This document shows, piece after piece, positions 1 through 6,755 of a stretch of DNA of 20,799 bases. The position numbers were made by a program, and so were the translations under genes. The notes beneath the pieces were generated by a model that did no database searches, was not told the origin of the DNA, and saw nothing but the letters and a program-made list of their open reading frames with translations. The DNA lies in contig CAYRIY010000066.1 of NCBI GenBank assembly GCA_964424335.1, positions 1 to 20,799 on the forward strand. Reading direction: 5' to 3'. Source of the DNA: CAYRIY01 sp964424335 (GTDB lineage Bacteria > Bacillota > Limnochordia > DTU080 > RSA5). Within the stretch, counting starts at the first letter, position 1. Each line of letters opens with the position of its first letter.

Positions 1-35
1 TTCCTTCCCGCATCTGGGGCGCTGTAGGAGGACAT

Positions 36-173
36 ATGGTTCGTCGGATGATCGCAGCGGCCGAGCAGTCCCTCATTGGGCAGGCGACTCAAGGTGTGCA
101 GCAGAGCTTCCGGCAGGCGATTGGCCAGCAGCAGTTTGGCCAAACCCAGCAGTTGCAGCCCCGGGACGTGTAA
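36..173 (+). CDS. small Gln-rich hypothetical protein (45 aa), or the 3' end of a larger gene
   Basis: ATG at 36 follows AGGAGG at 26-31 with a 4-nt spacer, and the frame runs to TAA at 171-173. The 45-residue product is hydrophilic, has an Arg-containing start (MVRRM) and is very rich in Gln, with a QQQFGQTQQLQ segment near the end. There is no membrane segment and no recognisable family. The same frame is open to the left edge of the window, so it could instead be the C-terminus of a longer protein. The ribosome site right before the ATG favours an independent small gene, though its spacing is short. A perfect inverted repeat follows 18 bases after the stop and probably ends the transcript. 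Function unknown. Confidence 0.4.
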   Translation: MVRRMIAAAEQSLIGQATQGVQQSFRQAIGQQQFGQTQQLQPRDV

Positions 174-191
174 GGCGTTTACACTTAAACC

Positions 192-223
192 GAGAAGCTT
201 CCCGATCTTTTGGGAAGCTTCTC
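192..223. terminator. perfect 12-bp inverted repeat between convergent genes
   Basis: GAGAAGCTTCCC at 192-203 pairs perfectly with GGGAAGCTTCTC at 212-223 across an 8-nt loop (GATCTTTT). It lies between the end of the 36-173 ORF (plus) and the end of the LysR gene (minus), where a shared terminator is expected. Neither side has a strong T-run, so termination is inferred from position and stem quality. Confidence 0.55.
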
Positions 224-269
224 CCCATTTCCGCCGATTACAATCAGGGCGGGGACATGAGCCTCGAGT

Positions 270-1163
270 TTAGGATTGGCCACTCACCTTCCGAATCAAC
301 TCCGCAAAAGCCATCATCGCCCAAGTCTCCATGCGCCCCTCGCGCATCAGCATAGCAGTCACACGCGTCAATTTTGGAAAATCCGCGATCTCGAGTGTGA
401 CGAGCCTTCCCTCCATGAGGTCTTCTTGCACAGCGCTCTGGGGGATCATGGCGACTCCGAGGCCAAGTTGAACCATGGTCTTCACCACTTCGTGCGTGTC
501 AAACTCCATGACCACGTTGGGTCGTATGCCCGCCACCTCGAAGTTTGCATCGACGAAGCCGCGAAACTGCGACATCCTCTGGTAGCTCACCATTGGAATC
601 TCGGACATTTCCGGCGGCGTGAGCCTTCGCTTTTTTGCCCACTCCGATCTTGGGCTCGCCACGAGGAGAACGGGATCCTCAAACAGCGGCGTCGTGCGAA
701 TCTGAGGATGCGTGAGGGGAAAGGCGGTGAGCCCTATGTCGACCTCATTGTGGAGCACCATCCCGAGAATGCCCTGGTTGGTGCCTGTTCGGACGTGAAC
801 GGTGACGCGGGGGTGGGACCGGCGAAACTCCTCGAGGACCGGCGGCAGGGTAAACAGCGCCATGGTGAAGACTGCGCCGATCCGTAGGTCGCCTTGACCC
901 GGAGTGCTGATGCCTTCAAGCGCGGAGCGGCACTCCCGCACGGCGTTGATGATCTGCCGGGCGTAGTCGTACACGATCTCGCCTGCGGGGGTGAGGCGGA
1001 GGCTGCGCTGGGCGCGCACCAAAAGCTCGGCGCCGAGGTCGTCCTCCAGGTTTTTGACCTGTTTGGTGACGGTCGGCTGACTAAACCCCAGCCCGTCGGC
1101 GGCTTTGGTAAAACTCCCCTCTTCAACGACACGGCAAAAAGTCTCGAGATGTTGAAGTAGCAC
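270..1163 (-). CDS. LysR-family transcriptional regulator
   Basis: The 297-residue product has the standard LysR length and layout. A winged helix-turn-helix occupies residues 1-65 (FCRVVEEGSFTKAADGLGFS, then QPTVTKQVKNLE and LTPAGE), and a periplasmic-binding-protein-like effector domain covers about 90-290 (GDLRIGAVFTMALFTLPPVL and LGVAMIPQSAV are typical). The start is GTG at 1163, preceded by GGAGGG six or so bases away; the longer alternative frame on this strand is not coding. The gene diverges from korAB with 240 bases between them, the usual arrangement for a LysR regulator acting on its neighbour and on itself. A T-N11-A site lies in that gap. The target and the effector are inferred, not seen. 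A 2-oxoacid or related metabolite is a reasonable guess. Confidence 0.93.
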   Translation of the reverse strand: MLLQHLETFCRVVEEGSFTKAADGLGFSQPTVTKQVKNLEDDLGAELLVRAQRSLRLTPAGEIVYDYARQIINAVRECRSALEGISTPGQGDLRIGAVFTMALFTLPPVLEEFRRSHPRVTVHVRTGTNQGILGMVLHNEVDIGLTAFPLTHPQIRTTPLFEDPVLLVASPRSEWAKKRRLTPPEMSEIPMVSYQRMSQFRGFVDANFEVAGIRPNVVMEFDTHEVVKTMVQLGLGVAMIPQSAVQEDLMEGRLVTLEIADFPKLTRVTAMLMREGRMETWAMMAFAELIRKVSGQS

Positions 1164-1296
1164 ACAATCCCTCCTTCTCCCAGGCTCTGTTCATTCACGT
1201 GTCGCTGGGACGCTCGGTAGAGCCAGGACGGCCCGACCGAACGTCCTTGCAGCACGACGATGAGCGGCGACTTCCGCGGCCGGCTTCACAGTCCGT

Positions 1297-1311
1297 ATTC
1301 CGACCAAGAAT
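1297..1311. promoter_or_regulatory. candidate LysR operator (T-N11-A)
   Basis: ATTC-N7-GAAT is a symmetric site that fits the LysR T-N11-A rule. It sits in the divergent spacer between the LysR gene and korA, just upstream of the best korA promoter candidate. Such short sites occur by chance, so this rests mainly on its position. Confidence 0.35.
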
Positions 1312-1333
1312 CAAACTTATGCTTTTCATTCAT

Positions 1334-1362
1334 TTGTATTATACCCGCTTCGTCTGTAATAT
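1334..1362 (+). promoter_or_regulatory. candidate sigma-A promoter for korAB
   Basis: TTGTAT (1334-1339) and TAATAT (1357-1362) are separated by 17 bp in the only AT-rich part of the LysR-korA spacer, about 40 bp before the korA start. Matches to TTGACA/TATAAT are partial (3/6 and 4/6). Overlapping alternatives such as TATTAT at 1337 exist. Confidence 0.35.
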
Positions 1363-1403
1363 TGTAATTGAGGAACGCGGCAGCTACGAGGGGAGATTTG
1401 GCC

Positions 1404-3167
1404 ATGTTGCAGAGCGCGGCGTGGAAGATCGGCGGAGAGCAAGGGCAAGGCATTGATTCGTCGGGCGATCTCTTTGCGCGAGCGTGCAACCGCCTGGGTT
1501 ATTACGTTTATGGGTACAAAGAGTTCAGTTCGCGCATTCAAGGCGGGCACAGCAACTACAAGATTAGGGTCGGCACGGCGCCGGTGGCATCGACGTCGAG
1601 CGACCTACACGTTTTGGTCGCGATCGATCAGGAGACCATCGATCGCAATGCTTGCGAGCTTGTTGACGGAGGCTTTCTCATTGCGGACTCGAGCTTTGAG
1701 CCGGTCGCTCCGAGCGGCTTTCGCGGTCGGTTGATCGCTGCTCCGATGACGGAAATCGCTCGGGAGGTAGGCAATCCGCGGGTCAAAAACGTCGTGGCGC
1801 TCGGCCTTAGCGCTTATTTGCTCGGGTTGCCGCTCGAGGCGTTTGCGGACGTTTTGGAACACACCTACGGCCGCCACGGCGATGCAGTCGTCCGAGCAAA
1901 TCAGGCGGCGCTTAGCCGCGGTTATGCCTTCGCGGCGGAGCATGTGCTCGATAACCGATTCGCGATGGCCCCCGGCGACGGGCGATCGAGAATGCTGATG
2001 ATTGGAAACGAGGCCGTCGCCATGGGAGCGCTGGCGGCGGGTTGCCGCATCATGGCGGCCTATCCGATCACGCCGGCGTCGGAGATCATGGAGTGGCTCC
2101 AGCGCGAACTGCCGAAAGTGGGCGGAGTCGTGGTCCAATCGGAAGACGAGATCTCTGCGCTTACGACCGCGATCGGCGCCGGAATTGCGGGCGCCCGAGC
2201 GATGACCGCTACGGCCGGCCCAGGCCTCTCTTTGATGCAAGAAGCCCTCGGCCTTGCCCAAACAGCGGAGGTCCCGCTCGTCATCGTCGACTGCCAGAGA
2301 GGCGGTCCCTCGACCGGGATGCCGACCAAACACGAGCAAAGCGACGTCTTGGCGGTCATGTGGGGGAGCCACGGAGAGACGCCCCGCATCGTGCTCGCGC
2401 CGAGCACCGCGGAAGAGGCCTTTTGGGACACCGTCCTCGCCTTTAACCTCGCGGATCGGTACCAGTGTCCCGTCTTTGTCATGATGGACCTTTCGCTCAG
2501 CCTCAACAAGCAGACCGTCGACAGCATCGACTTTTCCAAGGTGACCATTGACCGCGGCGAACTTGCCTCAGAGGCTGAGCTCGAGGCGCTCGGCGGCAAG
2601 CCGTTTCCCCGCTATCGCGTGACGCAATCGGGAATCTCGCCGCGCACGATCCCTGGCCAAAAGGGCGGTCAGTACGTGGCGACAGGCCTCGAGCACGATG
2701 AGTTCGGCAAAGTCTCCGAAAATCCTCAAAACCGCAAGGCGATGCATGAAAAGCGGCTCAAAAAAGTGAACGGCTTTACCCAAAGCGGCATCCGGTATGC
2801 GGGAAGCGAAGATCCGGAAGTCCTCCTCGTAGGTTTTGGTTCAACCACGGGCGCCATCGAAGAGGCGCGTCGCAGGCTCGAGTCGTCCGGCATCGCGTGT
2901 GGGCACGCTCACGTGAGGGTGCTTGCTCCCTTCCCGGCGGCGGAACTTTCGCTCGCGGCGGCGCGGGCGCGCTCGGTCGTCGTGGTGGAAAACAACGCCA
3001 CGGGTCAACTGGAAACCCTGATGCGCGCCTTTATGACGCAGACGATGGGTGAAAAGGAGACGGAAAGGCGGTTGCACGCGGTTCGCAAGTACGACGGCCG
3101 ACCGTTCGTGCCGGAAGAGATTGCGCATCAAGCGGCGGAGGTGATTGGCGTTGCCAAAGTTGGCTGA
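1404..3167 (+). CDS. korA: 2-oxoacid:ferredoxin oxidoreductase, alpha subunit (gamma-alpha fusion)
   Basis: This is the large subunit of a thiamine-diphosphate enzyme that oxidatively decarboxylates a 2-oxoacid (2-oxoglutarate is typical for this two-subunit type) to an acyl-CoA and passes electrons to ferredoxin. Residues 1-180 form the gamma domain (WKIGGEQGQGIDSSGDLFA, then FSSRIQGGHSNYKIRV), fused to an alpha domain with the hallmark YPITPASE at 220-227 and GPGLSLMQEALGLA. The length of 587 residues fits the fused form. ATG 1404 is chosen over an in-frame TTG at 1368 because GGGGAG lies 8 bases upstream and family proteins begin at this point. It overlaps korB by 17 bases, so the two are translationally coupled. 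Substrate specificity cannot be read with certainty; pyruvate is possible. Confidence 0.92.
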   Translation: MLQSAAWKIGGEQGQGIDSSGDLFARACNRLGYYVYGYKEFSSRIQGGHSNYKIRVGTAPVASTSSDLHVLVAIDQETIDRNACELVDGGFLIADSSFEPVAPSGFRGRLIAAPMTEIAREVGNPRVKNVVALGLSAYLLGLPLEAFADVLEHTYGRHGDAVVRANQAALSRGYAFAAEHVLDNRFAMAPGDGRSRMLMIGNEAVAMGALAAGCRIMAAYPITPASEIMEWLQRELPKVGGVVVQSEDEISALTTAIGAGIAGARAMTATAGPGLSLMQEALGLAQTAEVPLVIVDCQRGGPSTGMPTKHEQSDVLAVMWGSHGETPRIVLAPSTAEEAFWDTVLAFNLADRYQCPVFVMMDLSLSLNKQTVDSIDFSKVTIDRGELASEAELEALGGKPFPRYRVTQSGISPRTIPGQKGGQYVATGLEHDEFGKVSENPQNRKAMHEKRLKKVNGFTQSGIRYAGSEDPEVLLVGFGSTTGAIEEARRRLESSGIACGHAHVRVLAPFPAAELSLAAARARSVVVVENNATGQLETLMRAFMTQTMGEKETERRLHAVRKYDGRPFVPEEIAHQAAEVIGVAKVG

Positions 3168-4014
3168 CTTCAAGACGGATGCCAAGTCGTGGTGGTGCGC
3201 GGGGTGCGGAGACTTCGGCGTGTTGGCGGCGCTGCAAAAGGCGCTCGTCAACCTGGGCAAAAACCCGCATGAGGTGGCGCTCGTCGCAGGGATCGGCTGC
3301 TCGGGCAAGATCGGCAACTACATCAACTGCTACAACTTTCACGTCGTACACGGTCGAGCGCTTCCTACGGCGCTCGGCATCAAGCTCGCCAACCGCGATC
3401 TCACGGTCCTTGCGGCCGGGGGCGACGGCGACGGGTACGCGATCGGCATGGGCCACTTTTTGCACACGGTCAGGCGCAACCCTGACATCACCTACATCGT
3501 CATGGACAACCACGTATACGGATTGACCAAAGGGCAGACTTCGCCCACGAGCGATCTTGGGTTTAAGAGCAAGTCCCAAACGGTCGCCAACGCGGAGCGC
3601 CCAGTCAAGCCGCTGCAGCTTGCAGTCGCAGCCGGGGCGACTTTTGTGGCGCAAGGTTTTTCCGGGGACGTGAAACAGCTCACGTCGCTCATCGAAAAGG
3701 GCATTCAGCACAAGGGCTTTTCGCTGATCAACTGCATCAGCCCTTGCGTCACCTTTAACAAGCTGAACACGTACGACTTTTACCGAGAGTCGCTCACATC
3801 GGTCGACGACATCGAAGGATACGACCCGGCGGACCGCGCCCAGGCGTTGAAGGCGTTGATCGACCATGACGAGCTGCTGACCGGGCTCATCGTTCAAACT
3901 GACGAGCCGCCCTTTGAATCGAATCTGATCGGCTTTCCCGCCGACCCGATCGCGACATCCGAGCTCACCGTCCGTGAAGCGGACTTGGAGCGCATCGCTG
4001 CACGGATGCAGTAA
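3151..4014 (+). CDS. korB: 2-oxoacid:ferredoxin oxidoreductase, beta subunit
   Basis: This is the small catalytic subunit that binds thiamine diphosphate and one [4Fe-4S] cluster and partners KorA. Visible are CAGCGD with CxxC at residues 16-19, a third Cys in IGCSGKIGNY, a fourth in ISPCVTFN, and the diphosphate/Mg motif GGDGDGYAIGMGH followed by MDNHVYGLTKGQTSPTS. The 287-residue length matches the family. Start choice: GGAGGTGA at 3137-3144 lies inside the end of korA. TTG 3151 is well spaced from it, whereas the in-frame TTG at 3145 directly abuts it. The electron acceptor is probably a ferredoxin; a 7Fe ferredoxin gene lies about 9 kb away in this window. Confidence 0.92.
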   Translation: MPKLADFKTDAKSWWCAGCGDFGVLAALQKALVNLGKNPHEVALVAGIGCSGKIGNYINCYNFHVVHGRALPTALGIKLANRDLTVLAAGGDGDGYAIGMGHFLHTVRRNPDITYIVMDNHVYGLTKGQTSPTSDLGFKSKSQTVANAERPVKPLQLAVAAGATFVAQGFSGDVKQLTSLIEKGIQHKGFSLINCISPCVTFNKLNTYDFYRESLTSVDDIEGYDPADRAQALKALIDHDELLTGLIVQTDEPPFESNLIGFPADPIATSELTVREADLERIAARMQ

Positions 4015-4074
4015 AGATGAGCACAGCGGGGTTGGATGAGTTGCGTTCATAAGATATGGTAAGGATATGTTTGC

Positions 4075-4101
4075 CTCTGGCCCTACCGGAGCGGGCCAGA
4101 G
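4075..4101 (+). promoter_or_regulatory. perfect 9-bp hairpin in the ytpB leader
   Basis: CTCTGGCCC (4075-4083) pairs perfectly with GGGCCAGAG (4093-4101) around a 9-nt loop in the korB-ytpB gap. There is no T-run after it on either strand, so it is a poor intrinsic terminator. The 3' arm runs into a purine-rich AGAGAAGG just before a 9-codon ORF that ends on the ytpB start, so a role in leader control is possible. Confidence 0.35.
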
Positions 4102-4131
4102 AAGGATGACAGCCTGCGTGTTCTTCTCGAG

Positions 4132-5235
4132 GTGAACGTATCCTTGCCCGTCCTTCAACGCCTTTCGAGCAAGCCGCTACAGATTGCTCGCCGTCACATC
4201 TTGCGCGCTTTGCCGATCACCGAAGCCGAGTTGGATGATTGGGTGAAGCGGGCCGCCGCGATTCCCGATCCCGAGCTGCGCCGCCAAGCCGAGTCGAGCC
4301 TCGCCGCCAAGCGCTTTCACTGCCAAGGGGGCAGTGTCTTTGCAACTTGGGAGCCGCACCGGCAAAAGGACCTCATCGATTTCATCGTCGCATTTCAGAC
4401 CATCAGCGACTACTTGGACAATTTGTGTGACCGCACCGAGTCACGATCGGAGCTGGATTTTCGCTCCCTTCATCGCTCGATGATCGACGCCGTGTCGCCC
4501 GGCTCGGTCATCGACGGCGACTACTACCGGTACCACCCACGCGGCGACGACGGTGGCTACCTCCTCGATCTTGTTTCGAAGTGCCGGGAAACGGTGGAGC
4601 GATTCCCCCACTACGCGGGCGCGGCAGCGCGCGTGCGCCGCCTGGTCGGTCTATACATCGATCTTCAGGTTTACAAGCACATCGAGGTCGACGAGCGAAC
4701 GCCCAAGCTCACAGCCTGGTTTGACCTGTACCGAGACGAATATCCCGACCTTAGGTGGTGGGAGTTTGCCGCCGCGGCCGGATCGACCCTCGGCGTTTTT
4801 GCATTGGTAGCCGAAGCGGCGAGGGCGCGTCCGATCGAAGATGCCGATCGGCTCATGGCGGCCTACTTTCCGTGGATATGCGGACTTCACATTCTCCTTG
4901 ACTACTTCATCGACCAAAACGAAGATCGCCGCGAAGGCGATCTAAACTTCGTGAGCTATTACGCAAACCGTCTCGAAGCGCTCGAACGGATGCGGTGGAT
5001 GATCGAAAATGCCAGGGCCCACGCTGATCGATTGAACGACACCCATTTTCATCACACGGTGATCGAGGGGCTTTTAGGGCTGTATCTCTCGGACGGCAAG
5101 GTGAGGCGAGAGCGCCTCGGTCGAGCGGCGACCAAGCTCATCGGCGCAGGCGGATGGCGGGCGTGGCTCGTGTGGGGCGCCTGCCACGTCTGGAGGATCA
5201 CAACGAGGGAATCACGTCGTACCCAAGGGCTTTGA
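4132..5235 (+). CDS. ytpB: tetraprenyl-beta-curcumene synthase-like protein (DUF2600)
   Basis: This resembles B. subtilis YtpB, a class IB terpene synthase that cyclises long prenyl diphosphates to curcumene-type sesquarterpenes. It is 367 residues, the usual family length. In place of a canonical DDxxD it shows Asp-rich segments DYLDNLCDR at 93-101 and DYFIDQNEDRREGD at 257-270, which I take as the metal/diphosphate sites. The GTG start at 4132 is uncertain: GAGG overlaps it and no well-spaced ribosome site is visible. An in-frame CTG lies at 4114. A 9-codon ORF (4106-4135) ends in a TGA overlapping this GTG, so start by translational coupling is possible. The 3' end overlaps the convergent gene at 5198-5665 by 38 bases. 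Family is confident; the exact product is inferred. Confidence 0.85.
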   Translation: MNVSLPVLQRLSSKPLQIARRHILRALPITEAELDDWVKRAAAIPDPELRRQAESSLAAKRFHCQGGSVFATWEPHRQKDLIDFIVAFQTISDYLDNLCDRTESRSELDFRSLHRSMIDAVSPGSVIDGDYYRYHPRGDDGGYLLDLVSKCRETVERFPHYAGAAARVRRLVGLYIDLQVYKHIEVDERTPKLTAWFDLYRDEYPDLRWWEFAAAAGSTLGVFALVAEAARARPIEDADRLMAAYFPWICGLHILLDYFIDQNEDRREGDLNFVSYYANRLEALERMRWMIENARAHADRLNDTHFHHTVIEGLLGLYLSDGKVRRERLGRAATKLIGAGGWRAWLVWGACHVWRITTRESRRTQGL

Positions 5236-5665
5236 GCGCCCGAGTCCAACGGGCGCGCCGGTCGGCTTTGAGCTCTCGCTCGCGCTCGGAAAAGTAGGCG
5301 TGCACCATTTGGAGGTCACTCGGGTCGAGCCAGCGGTAAAAGTCGCGCATGGGCGCGGGAGAGATGAGGCGCCCCTCGACGGAGAACGTATACGGGCCGT
5401 GTGTCATCGTCGCTACGCTCGACTCGGCGCGAAAGCTTTGCATCAGGTCCCAAAACAGGGGCACTTCGTGCATGTTGTCGAGCACGCCTTCTTCGATGAC
5501 GAAGTCGAGCGTCGTCTGGTCGCCGGACTCGTCATACCCGACTACGTATGCTTCGAATCGGATCACGCGATCCGCCTGATCTAGATAGACCCAGACGTAA
5601 ACGTCGTCTTGGTACGAGATGACCTGCCTTACTGCTTCTCCAAAGGTCTCGCTTTCACGGGCCAA
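5198..5665 (-). CDS. hypothetical protein (155 aa)
   Basis: I do not recognise the family. The product is acidic in its first half, with a likely beta-rich region (VISYQDDVYVWVYLDQ, VIRFEAYVVGYDE) and a helical, Arg-rich C-terminus (YFSERERELKADRRARW). There is no signal peptide or membrane segment. TTG 5665 is preceded by TAGGAG at a workable distance, and the frame shows normal coding composition. It converges on ytpB and their last 38 bases overlap on opposite strands. No T-rich terminator separates them, so read-through antisense RNA would be expected. Function unknown; probably cytoplasmic. Confidence 0.7.
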   Translation of the reverse strand: MARESETFGEAVRQVISYQDDVYVWVYLDQADRVIRFEAYVVGYDESGDQTTLDFVIEEGVLDNMHEVPLFWDLMQSFRAESSVATMTHGPYTFSVEGRLISPAPMRDFYRWLDPSDLQMVHAYFSERERELKADRRARWTRALKALGYDVIPSL

Positions 5666-5751
5666 GGGTCACAACTCCTATGTGGTCTCGCTTCCATTGG
5701 TCTACCCAGGCACACAATATGGTATGTACGCTTGTGGCTCAGGTTGATTTG

Positions 5752-5792
5752 AAAAACCCGTCGCCGATTTCCCTCAAAGACGCGACGGGTTT
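5752..5792 (-). terminator. Rho-independent-like terminator reading on the minus strand
   Basis: An 11-bp perfect stem (AAACCCGTCGC/GCGACGGGTTT) with a 17-nt loop. On the minus strand the 3' arm GCGACGGGTTTTTC ends in five T. It would stop a transcript arriving from the right, yet no established minus-strand gene lies there, which hints at a small RNA or small ORF at about 5790-5990. Confidence 0.5.
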
Positions 5793-5945
5793 GCTAGGTG
5801 ACAAGGCGCGTTGCCTAAATGGTACGTGCGCACATCTCGCGTTTTCAACGCGGCGAGGTGGATGTCCTTCCTCTTGACAAACATGAATGGCGGGGCGAAA
5901 GGGAACTGTAACGACGAGTCGGTCGAGCTAGTTCGGCCCACGATA

Positions 5946-5983
5946 AAGCGTGCTTGTACGCTGGTCGGTTGCAAAGCACGCTT
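5946..5983. repeat. 10-bp perfect inverted repeat upstream of the coat-like gene
   Basis: AAGCGTGCTT (5946-5955) and AAGCACGCTT (5974-5983) pair perfectly around 18 nt. The repeat ends about 20 bases before the AGGGGGAGG ribosome site of the next gene. It could be a leader hairpin, an operator or a weak terminator; the sequence does not decide. Confidence 0.4.
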
Positions 5984-6018
5984 GCCTTAAGGAAAGAGGG
6001 ACGAAGGGGGAGGCCTAG

Positions 6019-6219
6019 GTGTCGGAAATCACCCGCAAAGAGCTTGGGGTCGTCGAGGAATTGCTCCACTTTGAAGAGGCTCTCGCAGAGAAGTTCGCGC
6101 ATTACGCCGCCGAAGCGAGCGAAAGTGCGACGCAAAAGCTGTGTGAGCAACTCGCCGACCGCAGCCGGGAGCATTTTAGCGCGCTGATCGATGCGCTGGA
6201 AAGCAAACCTTCGGTCTGA
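6019..6219 (+). CDS. small helical protein, possibly spore-coat related (66 aa)
   Basis: GTG 6019 follows GGGGGAGG at good spacing. The product is predicted all-helical (KELGVVEELLHFEEALAEKF, then KLCEQLADRSREHFSALIDAL) with the EE/H spacing seen in short ferritin-like coat-F-type proteins of spore formers. It is only 66 residues and has no signal or membrane segment. The next gene, 58 bases on, encodes a second short helical protein that looks more clearly CotF-like, so the two are probably co-transcribed. Expression during sporulation would be expected if the assignment is right, but I see no clear sporulation-sigma promoter. The family call is by resemblance only. Confidence 0.6.
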   Translation: MSEITRKELGVVEELLHFEEALAEKFAHYAAEASESATQKLCEQLADRSREHFSALIDALESKPSV

Positions 6220-6277
6220 ACACGCGAAAAGATAACCCGCCACTCACTTGGCGGCGTAGGTAGGAGGAAGATGGATT

Positions 6278-6550
6278 TTGCGGATGCAAGAGAAGTCAAT
6301 TTTGACCGACTGCCTCGAATCGCTGAAGCACGCAGCGGAGCGTTACCAAGAGGCGGCGTTCGAGTGCGACAGCGACAACGTGCGCGAGATCTTGCAAGAT
6401 ATCATGTACGATCGATGTGAGCAGCAGGCGGCCGTCTTCAACCTCATGCACCAAATGGGGATCTACAAGACGGAGACGGCGCCCAAAGAGCAGTTGCAAG
6501 CCCTGATCGACGCGCACCGGCGCACTCTGGATCAGATGCAGTCCCACTAA
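6278..6550 (+). CDS. coat F-like small protein (90 aa)
   Basis: The sequence DCLESLKHAAERYQEAAFEC, followed by VREILQDIMYDRCEQQAAVF and LMHQMGIYKTETAP, resembles the four-helix Coat F domain: paired helices, then a Met/Gly/Tyr segment near the end of the core. TTG 6278 is chosen because AGGAGG at 6262-6267 is spaced for it. ATG 6271 is in another frame and ATG 6284 is further away. The C-terminus (KEQLQALIDAHRRTLDQM) is a further helix. It probably forms a small operon with the 66-residue gene upstream. The expected place is the spore coat or the forespore/mother-cell compartment, which is inference from the family. Confidence 0.65.
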   Translation: MRMQEKSILTDCLESLKHAAERYQEAAFECDSDNVREILQDIMYDRCEQQAAVFNLMHQMGIYKTETAPKEQLQALIDAHRRTLDQMQSH

Positions 6551-6572
6551 AGGCTTACAATCACGCCCATTC

Positions 6573-6607
6573 GTCGCTGATCGTTCGCGACGCGAGCGAT
6601 CAGCGAC
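6573..6607 (+). terminator. 11-bp inverted repeat after the coat-like pair
   Basis: GTCGCTGATCG (6573-6583) pairs perfectly with CGATCAGCGAC (6597-6607), 23 bases after the stop. Only a short AGTTTT follows a few bases later, so it is a terminator by position more than by a T-run. Confidence 0.5.
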
Positions 6608-6755
6608 CGACCTCCAGTTTTCGCGCGGCCAGCGTTCCCACCCCCTCGCGCTTTTTGTTCAGAAAGTCATGGAAAGGAAAGGCAACTTCGGTGTTGAAAG
6701 GCCTTTTCTAACCAAAGAAGCACCCACTTCGAGAGCGGAGGGGCAGATTATCGCT

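Larger units (their letters stand above)
5666..6018. other. 353-bp non-coding stretch with three strong inverted repeats
   Basis: No convincing gene is visible. Three perfect inverted repeats occur: 5754-5764/5782-5792 (11 bp), 5838-5843/5847-5852 (6 bp, 3-nt loop) and 5946-5955/5974-5983 (10 bp). A minus-strand frame of 36 codons (5774-5884, starting MFVKRKDIHLAAL) ends inside the first hairpin's loop but has no ribosome site. TTGACA at 5874-5879 has no good -10 partner. The stretch could hold a small RNA or a structured leader for the coat-like genes; this is inference. Confidence 0.4.

Noticed and set aside
734..1255. 173-codon minus-strand frame overlapping the LysR gene
   Set aside because: It is the LysR sequence read in another frame; the LysR frame itself has conserved HTH and effector-domain motifs and a good ribosome site.
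3031..4158. 375-codon minus-strand frame opposite korA/korB
   Set aside because: Its sequence is Arg/Val-rich with no domain, while the plus strand holds unmistakable KorB motifs in the same place.
5754..5852. Riboswitch (c-di-GMP, preQ1 or purine type) in the 5.7-6.0 kb spacer
   Set aside because: Stems are present, but I could not match the conserved core nucleotides of any class I know.
5874..5879. TTGACA as a promoter for the coat-like genes
   Set aside because: A perfect -35 hexamer, but no acceptable -10 lies 16-18 bp downstream.
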